Assembly: GCA_039184055.1 (NCBI GenBank)
Contig: JBCDBH010000292.1
Location: 1 to 7,620, forward strand
DNA: 7,620 nucleotides
Source: JBCDBH01 sp039184055
GTDB taxonomy: Bacteria; Acidobacteriota; Thermoanaerobaculia; Multivoradales; J023
Direction: 5' to 3'
The position numbers were made by a program, and so were the translations under genes. The notes beneath the pieces are model-generated. The model had not been told where the DNA came from. It searched no databases and was given only the letters and a program-made list of their open reading frames with translations. Shown here piece after piece: positions 1 to 5,839 of this stretch (within the stretch, counting starts at the first letter, position 1; every line of letters starts with the position of its first letter).

Positions 1-354
1 CCGCGACGCCTGTTGCGTTGGCGGTGGCGGTGAGGCCGGAGGCGGGGGCGATATCGGTGGCTCGGCTACCGCGTTGCCAGCGTCTTGCCCACGCCCCAAG
101 CGTCCCAAATCCGGTGGCTCGGCTTCACCAGCGTCGCCACCGTCGAAGAAATCGACCTCGGCGACCTCGGCGAGCACATCGCTGGGTGCCGGCTCATCGA
201 CGCCGGCGGTGATCACCGGTTGATCGCTCGACCGCCCCACCCATACACCGCTGACGAACGCCGCCAGCACGCACACCAAGAGCAGGACGAAGCCGACCAA
301 TACCTGGCGGTTGGTCAAAGCGATCTCGTAATAACTCGACTCGGGCTCACTCAC
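1..354 (-). CDS. Partial membrane-anchored protein, probable SPOR-domain (FtsN-like) type
   Basis: An open frame of 118 codons runs from a GTG at 354 off the left edge, so only the N-terminal part is visible. It reads as a short polar cytoplasmic stretch (residues 1-17, containing SSYYEIALTNRQ), one membrane helix (about 18-40, rich in V/L/F, ending GVWVGR), an acidic Ala/Glu/Asp linker (about 50-80) and a Pro-rich segment (about 95-115). A single N-terminal anchor followed by a Pro-rich periplasmic linker is the usual plan of SPOR-domain proteins, which bind septal peptidoglycan through a C-terminal domain. That domain would lie outside the window, so the assignment is inferred from the architecture and N-terminal signature. 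An in-frame TGA at 364-366 bounds the start, and GTG is the first usable codon after it. A GGAG sequence sits 12 bases upstream, which is rather far. The gene begins 17 bases after the slipin stop, so cotranscription is likely. Confidence 0.6.
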   Translation of the reverse strand, partial: MSEPESSYYEIALTNRQVLVGFVLLLVCVLAAFVSGVWVGRSSDQPVITAGVDEPAPSDVLAEVAEVDFFDGGDAGEAEPPDLGRLGRGQDAGNAVAEPPISPPPPASPPPPTQQASR

Positions 355-371
355 CGTGTTGTCTCACTCCA

Positions 372-1166
372 TCACGACGTGGCGTCGTCGTCGTTCTTCG
401 AATTGCCGCGGTCCATCCAATTGCCAAAGGCACGGATCATCTCGATCGGCAACGGGAAGAGAATCGTCGAATTGCGCTCCGCCGCGATGTCGGTAAGCGT
501 CTGGAGGTAGCGCAACTGCAGGGTGACCGGGTTCTGCGCCACCACATCCGCCGCCTCGGCGAGATTCTTCGACGCCTGCATTTCACCTTCGGCGTGAATG
601 ACCTTGGCGCGTTTCTCACGCTCGGCCTCGGCCTGCCGCGCCATGGCGCGCTGCATCTCGCTCGGCAGATCGACGTGCTTGACCTCGACCAGGGTCACCT
701 TGATGCCCCAGGGATCGGTCTGCAGGTCGACGATCTCTTGCAATTTGTCGTTCAATCGGTCGCGCTCGGAGAGCAGCTCGTCGAGATCGGCCTGACCGAG
801 CACCGAGCGCAAAGTGGTTTGCGCCAGCTGGCTGGTGGCGAACATGTAGTTCTCGATCTCGATCACCGCCTTGATCGGCTCGACGACGCGGAAGTAGACC
901 ACCGCGTTGACCTTCACCGAGACGTTGTCACGGGTGATGATGTCCTGTGGCGGCACGTCGAGCACGATCGTCCGCAGCGACACCTTTTCCATGGTCTCGA
1001 ACGGCCAGAAGATGAAGACCAGGCCGGGGCCCTTGGTCTCCTTGGCGACCTTACCGAGCCAAAAGGTGACGGCGCGCTCGTACTCCCTCAAGATGTTGAC
1101 CCATCGGCTGAGCAACACCAAACCCACTGCCGCGAGAAAGAAAAACAAGCCAAACGTCGGACTCAT
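372..1166 (-). CDS. Slipin / stomatin-like SPFH-domain membrane protein
   Basis: The 264-residue product has the normal length for bacterial slipins, which form membrane-bound oligomeric scaffolds. An N-terminal hydrophobic segment (residues 4-20) precedes the SPFH domain (about 25-200). Family blocks are clear: REYERAVTFWLGK at 27-39, DIITRDNVSVKVNAVVYFRV at 75-94, QTTLRSVLGQADLDELLSER at 116-135, and WGIKVTLVEVKHVDLP at 153-168. An Ala/Glu/Arg-rich coiled-coil stretch (171-195) follows. The hydrophobic segment NSTILFPLPIEMI (232-244) corresponds to the region cleaved by the NfeD protease in the Pyrococcus horikoshii 1510/1511 pair. The acidic tail (NDDDATS) is unremarkable. The start is supported by AAGGGG seven bases upstream. 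The nfeD gene lies immediately upstream in the same direction, 84 bases away, which is the classic nfeD-stomatin partnership. The exact substrate or membrane process is unknown. Confidence 0.93.
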   Translation of the reverse strand: MSPTFGLFFFLAAVGLVLLSRWVNILREYERAVTFWLGKVAKETKGPGLVFIFWPFETMEKVSLRTIVLDVPPQDIITRDNVSVKVNAVVYFRVVEPIKAVIEIENYMFATSQLAQTTLRSVLGQADLDELLSERDRLNDKLQEIVDLQTDPWGIKVTLVEVKHVDLPSEMQRAMARQAEAEREKRAKVIHAEGEMQASKNLAEAADVVAQNPVTLQLRYLQTLTDIAAERNSTILFPLPIEMIRAFGNWMDRGNSKNDDDATS

Positions 1167-1173
1167 GGATTAA

Positions 1174-1179
1174 CCCCTT
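1174..1179 (-). promoter_or_regulatory. Ribosome binding site of the slipin gene
   Basis: On the minus strand AAGGGG lies seven bases before the ATG at 1166. It is the clearest Shine-Dalgarno sequence in the window and fixes the slipin start. Confidence 0.7.
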
Positions 1180-1184
1180 GTCGA

Positions 1185-1217
1185 TGACCTTGGTGAAACG
1201 GTGACCTTGGTGAAACG
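1185..1217. repeat. Two tandem copies of a 16-bp sequence between nfeD and slipin
   Basis: TGACCTTGGTGAAACG occurs at 1185-1200 and again, identically, at 1202-1217, a 17-bp period. The pair occupies much of the 84-bp nfeD-slipin spacer and ends five bases upstream of the slipin ribosome binding site. It could be a paired protein-binding site, part of an RNA element in the nfeD-slipin transcript, or a recent small duplication. The sequence alone cannot separate these. Confidence 0.85.
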
Positions 1218-1250
1218 AGAAAGCTCGGCATCGGTTGTCGGTCGATTGGA

Positions 1251-2738
1251 TCAGGCCGACACCGCTTCGGCCGTCGAGGGCTGGGCGAGCGCGCGTACTT
1301 CGATCCGTAGACCATCGACCGCGACGACCTCGACTTCGGTGCCCGCGGGTAGCTCGGTATCGGCGGTGGCCTGCCACAGCTCGCCGTGGACGAAGACTTT
1401 GCCACTCGGGGCCAGGGCGCGGCGCACCACACCGTGCTCGCCGACCAACCCTTCACTACCGGTTTTGACCTTCTCCTTGCCGACCCGAACGGATTTGAAC
1501 ATCAATCCGGCGATACCGCAGACGATCGCCACGGTGACCGCGAGGATCAAACGCCAGTCGACCCACAGAGCCGGATCCGAGCTCTGAAAAACCATCATCA
1601 GGCCAAAGAAGAGCGATACCGCGCCGGCGACCGTGAAGGCGCCGTACGAGACCACGAAGAGCTCGGCGGCGAACAACCCTATGGCGGCGACGATCAACGC
1701 CACCCCCAGGTAGTTCACCACTAGCACCGACAGACCGTAGAACGACAGCAGCAGGCAGATCGCGCCGATCGCGCCGGGCACGATCATGCCCGGATTGCTC
1801 AGCTCGATGAAAATCCCGAGCACGCCGATAGCGAGCAGCACCAGCGCCACCCACGGTTGCGCCACGGCGCTCAGGAAACGCTCGGTCGAATCGAGCTCGA
1901 GCGTCTCGACCCGCGCGTCGCCGGTGCTCAGCGCCACCTGGAGACCGTTGGCCTTCTCGACCACCTGCCCGTCGATCTCGAGCAAGAGCTCGTCGAGATT
2001 GCGCGCCACCAAATCGATCAGGCCGTAGTCGAGAGCCTCTTCGGCGGTGAACGACCGGCTTTCGATCACGCCGGCTTCGGCGAGCTCGACGTTGCGACCT
2101 TGTTGACGAGCCAGGGAGCGAATCGCCGCGGCGGCGTCTTGCTCGACCTTCTCGCCCATATTGCCTTCGATGTCTTCACCGGTGCCGGCGACCGGATGGG
2201 CCGCGCCGGTGTTGGTGCCGGGCGCCATCGCCGCGATATCGGCGGCGATCAGCAAGAAGAAGCCAGCCGATGCGGCGCGACTGCCGATCGGCGCCACCCA
2301 CACCACCACCGGGGTGTCGGCACCGAGCATCGCGGTCCACATCTGACGGGTCGAATCGACCAGACCGCCCGGTGTCGACAGCTCGATGACCACCGCGTTG
2401 GCGCCGATCTCGTCGGCGTAGTCGAGCGATTCGAGGACGAACTCAGCGGCGATCGGATGAATGACCGAGTCGACCCGTAGATGGATGACCTTCGGTCGAG
2501 AGGAAGGCGTGACGGGACCGGGGTCGCCGGTCGCCGGATCGCCGGCCGCCGGGGCGCCGGCCGCCGGATCGCCGGCCGCCGGATCACCGGCCGCTTCTGT
2601 GGCGGCGGCCGCCGGACGGTTGTCCGCGGACGGCGCCGCAGGCTCCTGGGCCGAAACCAGCCACGCACCAGCGGCTAAACAGAGCGCGGCGAGGGTGAGA
2701 CGGGCGATGGACACACCTGATGGTGCGTGATGACTCAT
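1251..2738 (-). CDS. nfeD: NfeD family membrane-bound ClpP-class serine protease (long form)
   Basis: The 495-residue product is the long NfeD form. A signal peptide or anchor (residues 9-30, ending LVSAQE) is followed by a low-complexity Ala/Gly/Asp/Pro linker (31-80) and a ClpP-like protease domain (about 82-270). The nucleophile is probably Ser157 in AASAG and the general base Lys197 in GEKVEQDAAAAIRSLA. The 40-residue spacing matches the Ser-Lys dyad of the P. horikoshii 1510-N protease. TPGGLVDSTRQM (122-133) and MAPGTNTGAAHPV (171-183) are further family blocks. Four to five membrane helices (about 292-414) come next, then a C-terminal OB-fold NfeD domain (about 425-485, with LPAGTEVEVVAVDGLRIEV). 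The partner slipin lies directly downstream. The ATG at 2738 is the first start; a GTG at 2714 would give a more typical signal peptide (SIARLTLAALCLAAGAWLVSA), so the true start may be residue 9. Confidence 0.93.
   Translation of the reverse strand: MSHHAPSGVSIARLTLAALCLAAGAWLVSAQEPAAPSADNRPAAAATEAAGDPAAGDPAAGAPAAGDPATGDPGPVTPSSRPKVIHLRVDSVIHPIAAEFVLESLDYADEIGANAVVIELSTPGGLVDSTRQMWTAMLGADTPVVVWVAPIGSRAASAGFFLLIAADIAAMAPGTNTGAAHPVAGTGEDIEGNMGEKVEQDAAAAIRSLARQQGRNVELAEAGVIESRSFTAEEALDYGLIDLVARNLDELLLEIDGQVVEKANGLQVALSTGDARVETLELDSTERFLSAVAQPWVALVLLAIGVLGIFIELSNPGMIVPGAIGAICLLLSFYGLSVLVVNYLGVALIVAAIGLFAAELFVVSYGAFTVAGAVSLFFGLMMVFQSSDPALWVDWRLILAVTVAIVCGIAGLMFKSVRVGKEKVKTGSEGLVGEHGVVRRALAPSGKVFVHGELWQATADTELPAGTEVEVVAVDGLRIEVRALAQPSTAEAVSA
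2521..2595. repeat. 15-bp tandem repeat array inside nfeD (five units)
   Basis: Five consecutive 15-bp units run from 2521 to 2595. Two copies of GGATCGCCGGCCGCC (2536-2550 and 2566-2580) are identical, and the other three differ at one to three positions. They encode the Ala-Ala-Gly-Asp-Pro type linker between the signal peptide and the protease domain (about residues 48-72). Because the period is a multiple of three, gain or loss of units keeps the reading frame. Confidence 0.9.
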
Positions 2739-2745
2739 GAAACAG

Positions 2746-2751
2746 AGTATA
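2746..2751 (-). promoter_or_regulatory. Candidate -10 element for nfeD
   Basis: TATACT on the minus strand ends seven bases before the nfeD ATG (2738). Transcription from it would begin at or within a base or two of the start codon. No ribosome binding site is visible and no convincing -35 hexamer was found, so the mRNA may be leaderless. Alternatively, translation may begin at the GTG at 2714. Confidence 0.4.
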
Positions 2752-2787
2752 CGTCAGCCCGCGGCGCCCCCGTTGGGCGTCGGACCG

Positions 2788-2793
2788 TACTAT
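2788..2793 (+). promoter_or_regulatory. Candidate -10 element for the 2808 gene
   Basis: TACTAT lies 14 bases upstream of the ATG at 2808, within the 69-bp divergent region shared with nfeD. No -35 match or Shine-Dalgarno sequence accompanies it, so this is a weak call based on position and partial match to the -10 consensus. Confidence 0.25.
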
Positions 2794-2807
2794 CATCCAT
2801 GTGAACC

Positions 2808-3941
2808 ATGTATAGCTCCATGTTCGAACACGCTTTCTCTCGACTCCGCCGTTCGCCGCTCCACCGCGTGGCATCACGCTGGATGCTGTGCGGCATCCTC
2901 GGCGGTTTGCTGACCGGTATCGCCGTGGCCCAGCCGGCAACCGTCTTGCCACGGTTCGACACCGCGGGTGATATCTCGAATTTCTACCTGATCGACCTCA
3001 CCGATGGTGACGTCGAGCTGGTCGATCGCCTCCAGACCACCGCTTTGCGCGCCCGCAAGCTACCGCAGAACCTCTTCGAGCTCGCCGGACGCAACCAGGC
3101 GGCGCGTCCAGGCGAGCTCTTTCTGCTCCCTCTCCACCGGGGTGACGGCCGGGTCGACGCGGCGCTCTACGTCGAAACCGGCATCGGCTACGTGGCCTAT
3201 ATCGACGATCTCGGCAGGTCGAACGACACCATCGGCGACGAATACACCTCGATGGTCGGTCGCCCGTTCGGTGGCATCGCCGTCGACGGGGACCCGGGCT
3301 ACGTCCTGATCGGCCGCCGTCTCTCGAACGAGACCTCGATTGGCGCCTTCCTCTTTCACGGCCCGAGCGGTCGAGCGCTCTATCTGCCCGATCTCGACGA
3401 TCGACCCGCCGAAGCCTCGACGACCGAGACGACCGATCTGCCGACGATCACCCGTCCCGTGACGGCGATCATCCAGGATTACAACGAGCAGACCCTCGGC
3501 GCGGTGGTGCTCGACCCGACCAGCGGTACCTTTCACCGCTTCACGGTCTCCGAGCGTGGCGACCGCCTCAGCGCTGCTCCGATCGGCCCGAACCTCTTCG
3601 ATGTCTTCGCGCAGGATGGCCAAGCCGCTGGAGAGGGTCGCTTCATGCTCTTGCCGATCTTCGACCGTCTGGCGACCCTGAACGTCCTGGTGCTCGATCG
3701 CGCCACCGGTACCGCCGCCCTGCTCACCGACGTCCGCGCCGCCGACACGACCTCACGTCTGGTGCCGCTCTCCGGTGGCGTCGGTGGACCGATCGGCGAA
3801 GGCACCCTGGCGCCCTATGTCGACAACAACCGCACCCGCGGGGCGTGGCTCTTCGCCGACAACGCCGTGCGCTATCTCGATCTCGAAAGCGACGAGACGA
3901 CGTTGCGCTCGTTCCCTGTCATCGTCGACCGTGGCAACTAG
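2808..3941 (+). CDS. Secreted protein of unknown function with duplicated repeat units
   Basis: I do not recognise a named family. The 377-residue product begins with a signal peptide: a basic region (SRLRRSPLHR, 11-20), a hydrophobic core (25-38) and a probable cleavage site after AVA at residue 41. It should therefore be exported. The mature part contains six similar strand-turn-strand units near 59-75, 118-134, 180-196, 232-247, 292-308 and 346-361 (examples: AVVLDPTSGTFHRFTV, NVLVLDRATGTAALLTD, AFLFHGPSGRALYLPDL). The first three align with the last three at an offset of about 166-176 residues, so the protein looks like an ancient two-fold duplication. A beta-propeller-like or beta-sandwich repeat fold is inferred. 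No catalytic motif, membrane helix or lipobox is visible in the mature part. ATG at 2808 is the first start and ATG at 2820 is an in-frame alternative. aroC follows after nine bases, probably in the same transcript. Confidence 0.85.
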   Translation: MYSSMFEHAFSRLRRSPLHRVASRWMLCGILGGLLTGIAVAQPATVLPRFDTAGDISNFYLIDLTDGDVELVDRLQTTALRARKLPQNLFELAGRNQAARPGELFLLPLHRGDGRVDAALYVETGIGYVAYIDDLGRSNDTIGDEYTSMVGRPFGGIAVDGDPGYVLIGRRLSNETSIGAFLFHGPSGRALYLPDLDDRPAEASTTETTDLPTITRPVTAIIQDYNEQTLGAVVLDPTSGTFHRFTVSERGDRLSAAPIGPNLFDVFAQDGQAAGEGRFMLLPIFDRLATLNVLVLDRATGTAALLTDVRAADTTSRLVPLSGGVGGPIGEGTLAPYVDNNRTRGAWLFADNAVRYLDLESDETTLRSFPVIVDRGN

Positions 3942-3950
3942 GTCGCCAAC

Positions 3951-5042
3951 ATGGCGGGTAGTACCTTCGGAAGCGTCTTCCGGATCACCACGGCGGGCGA
4001 AAGTCACGGTCCGGGCAATGTCGTCATCATCGACGGCGTGCCCCCCGGTCTGCCACTGAGCGAAGACGATCTGCTCCCCGACCTGGCGCGGCGACGTCCG
4101 GGGCAATCGCGTCTCACCACGCAGCGCAAAGAGCCCGACCAGCCACGCATCCTGTCGGGTGTCTTCGAAGGCCTCACCACCGGCACCTCGATCGCCGTGT
4201 TGATCGAGAGCCTCGACCAGCGATCGCGTGACTATCGCAACGTCGCCACCACCTATCGCCCCGGTCACGCCGACTACACCTTCGACGCCAAATACGGCCG
4301 GCGCGACTATCGTGGGGGCGGCCGGTCGAGCGCTCGGGAAACCAATGTCCGGGTAGCGGCGGGCGCGGTGGCGAAAAAGCTCCTGGCGACGACTCACGGC
4401 GTACGGATCGTCGGCTGGGTCGACCAGGTCGGCGAGCACCGCGCGCGGATCGACGATCCCGCCTCGGTCACCCTCGATCAGGTCGAGGCGACTCCGGTGC
4501 GTTGTCCCGATCCCGCCACCGCCGAGAAGATGATTGCTTTGATCGAAGAGGTACGCTCGGCGCGTGATTCGATCGGGGGCGCGGCGACCATCTGCGCGAC
4601 CCACGTGCCGGCGGGCTGGGGTGAGCCGGTATTCGACAAGCTCAAAGCCGATCTGGGCAAAGCGCTCTTCAGCCTACCCGCCGTGCTCGGGGTGGAATAC
4701 GGCGCCGGCTTCGACGTCGTCACCGCGCGCGGCAGCGCCAACAACGATACGATGACCACCGACGAGAGTGGTCGCGTGATCACCCGCGGCAACCGTCACG
4801 GTGGCATGTTGGGCGGCATCTCGTCGGGCATGCCGATCGTCCTACGCTGCGCGGTCAAACCCACCAGCTCGATTCCCCAAGAGCAAGACACCATCACCCG
4901 CGACGGCGAGCCCACCACCATCACCGTCAAAGGCCGACACGACCCTTGTCTGCTCCCCCGCTTCGTACCGATGGCCGAGGCGATGGTCGCCATCACCCTG
5001 GCCGATCACATGCTGCGCCAGGCCACCAATCAAGCCGTGTGA
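3951..5042 (+). CDS. aroC: Chorismate synthase
   Basis: AroC converts 5-enolpyruvylshikimate-3-phosphate to chorismate, the last common step of the shikimate pathway, using reduced FMN in the cytoplasm. The 363-residue product has the family's typical length and all signature blocks: GESHGPGNVVIIDGVPPG at 16-33 (His19 is the conserved N-terminal histidine), RRRPGQSRLTTQRKE at 47-61, RPGHADYTFDAKYG at 103-116 (His106 is the second conserved histidine), YRGGGRSSARET at 120-131, RGNRHGGMLGGISSGMPI at 279-296, and GRHDPCLLPRFVPMAEAM at 328-345. Nothing essential appears missing. The start at 3951 follows the upstream stop by nine bases; TAGGT overlapping that stop is a weak ribosome binding sequence, so translational coupling is plausible. 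The 3' end meets a convergent gene with one base between the stops. Confidence 0.97.
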   Translation: MAGSTFGSVFRITTAGESHGPGNVVIIDGVPPGLPLSEDDLLPDLARRRPGQSRLTTQRKEPDQPRILSGVFEGLTTGTSIAVLIESLDQRSRDYRNVATTYRPGHADYTFDAKYGRRDYRGGGRSSARETNVRVAAGAVAKKLLATTHGVRIVGWVDQVGEHRARIDDPASVTLDQVEATPVRCPDPATAEKMIALIEEVRSARDSIGGAATICATHVPAGWGEPVFDKLKADLGKALFSLPAVLGVEYGAGFDVVTARGSANNDTMTTDESGRVITRGNRHGGMLGGISSGMPIVLRCAVKPTSSIPQEQDTITRDGEPTTITVKGRHDPCLLPRFVPMAEAMVAITLADHMLRQATNQAV

Positions 5043-5043
5043 A

Positions 5044-5754
5044 TCACGAGATCGAACCGCTGTAGAAAAACCATCCGAGACCGATGGTGAAGATGAAATC
5101 GCCCCAGATCCCGTGCTCGATCACCACCGGCAGGAGCGAGCGCGACCGGTAGTACGTGTGGGCGAAGATCACCCCGCCGATCGCCGTCATCACCGGCGCG
5201 ACCCAATTGCCGAAAAAGATGTGCGCGACGCCGAAGGCGAGGCCGTTGATACCGATCATCAGCCACGGACGGGCGACGAAGAGTCGCTCGTAGCGATGAA
5301 AGAAGAAGGCCCGGTAGACGAGCTCTTGGGGATAGACCGAGAACACCGGGTAGAGCACCATCACCATGATCCACAGCTGTGGACGCTCGAGCATGAAGGC
5401 GAGAAAACGCTCGGGTAGGAAGACCCACGTGAGCAGGCTGACCAGCGGCACGCCGATCAGGAGATGACGCATGATCATCGGCAGCTGCTCACGGACCGCT
5501 GACAGCTCGAAGAGCGAACGGGTGCGGAAGCCCTTGGAACGCCATAAATACACCATGCAGACGACGCCCATGCCGACGAGGGTCGGGATCAGCAGACCTG
5601 GAATGTAGTCGCGTACCCAATAGAGCGATAGCGGGACGAAGAAGAAGAGACCGATCAGCTCACACCATAGGTAGAGCCGAAACGGTCGGCTGAGTGGACG
5701 ACCGCTCGTATCGTGGACGATCGGCATGGTGGCTGTGGACGCTGAGGTGGTCAT
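5044..5754 (-). CDS. CPBP family intramembrane protease (CAAX-protease/Rce1-like)
   Basis: The 236-residue product is a polytopic membrane protein with hydrophobic segments near 27-45, 52-70, 97-113, 127-142, 163-182, 186-199 and 219-231. The CPBP (Abi/CAAX protease) motifs are present in order: PQELVYRAFFFHRY at 142-155 (motif 1, normally EExxxR), FGVAHIFFGNW at 174-184 (motif 2, FxxxH, His178), and EHGIWGDF at 213-220 (motif 3, His214). In motif 1 the first glutamate is replaced by Gln143, with Glu144 and Arg148 retained. In characterised Rce1 proteins that first Glu is catalytically important, so activity may be altered or may rely on Glu144. Substrate and role are unknown; bacterial relatives include prenyl-protein-type proteases and bacteriocin-immunity proteins. 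The gene converges with aroC and diverges from hemB. No clear ribosome binding site precedes the ATG at 5754. Confidence 0.88.
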   Translation of the reverse strand: MTTSASTATMPIVHDTSGRPLSRPFRLYLWCELIGLFFFVPLSLYWVRDYIPGLLIPTLVGMGVVCMVYLWRSKGFRTRSLFELSAVREQLPMIMRHLLIGVPLVSLLTWVFLPERFLAFMLERPQLWIMVMVLYPVFSVYPQELVYRAFFFHRYERLFVARPWLMIGINGLAFGVAHIFFGNWVAPVMTAIGGVIFAHTYYRSRSLLPVVIEHGIWGDFIFTIGLGWFFYSGSIS

Positions 5755-5822
5755 GGATGCTCGGCTCTCGTGATGATCGTGCTCATGTCGTGATCAGGTT
5801 CCGCGGACTGAAGGTCGGCCCT

Positions 5823-5831
5823 TGCTACAGT
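5823..5831 (+). promoter_or_regulatory. Candidate extended -10 element for hemB
   Basis: TGCTACAGT fits an extended -10 pattern (TG, one base, then TACAGT). It ends eight bases before the ATG at 5840, so a transcript from it would start at or near that ATG with no room for a ribosome binding site. No good -35 hexamer is seen at normal spacing. The same close arrangement is present at nfeD. Confidence 0.4.
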
Positions 5832-5839
5832 ACGACTCT

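Noticed and set aside
594..1187. A 197-codon open frame antisense to slipin
   Set aside because: Slipin is unmistakable on the other strand, and this frame is a low-complexity His/Asp/Leu-rich mirror of it.
1857..2480. A 207-codon open frame antisense to nfeD
   Set aside because: It mirrors the conserved nfeD protease domain, with no motif or start signal of its own.
3060..3623. A 187-codon minus-strand frame opposite the secreted protein gene
   Set aside because: The plus-strand frame has a clear signal peptide, internal repeats and an operon-like spacing to aroC. The opposite frame has none of these.
3753..4604. A 283-codon open frame antisense to aroC
   Set aside because: It lies opposite the highly conserved aroC and the end of the 2808 gene, has a disordered Arg/Asp/Gly-rich composition and matches no family. 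It is a by-product of GC-rich codon use.
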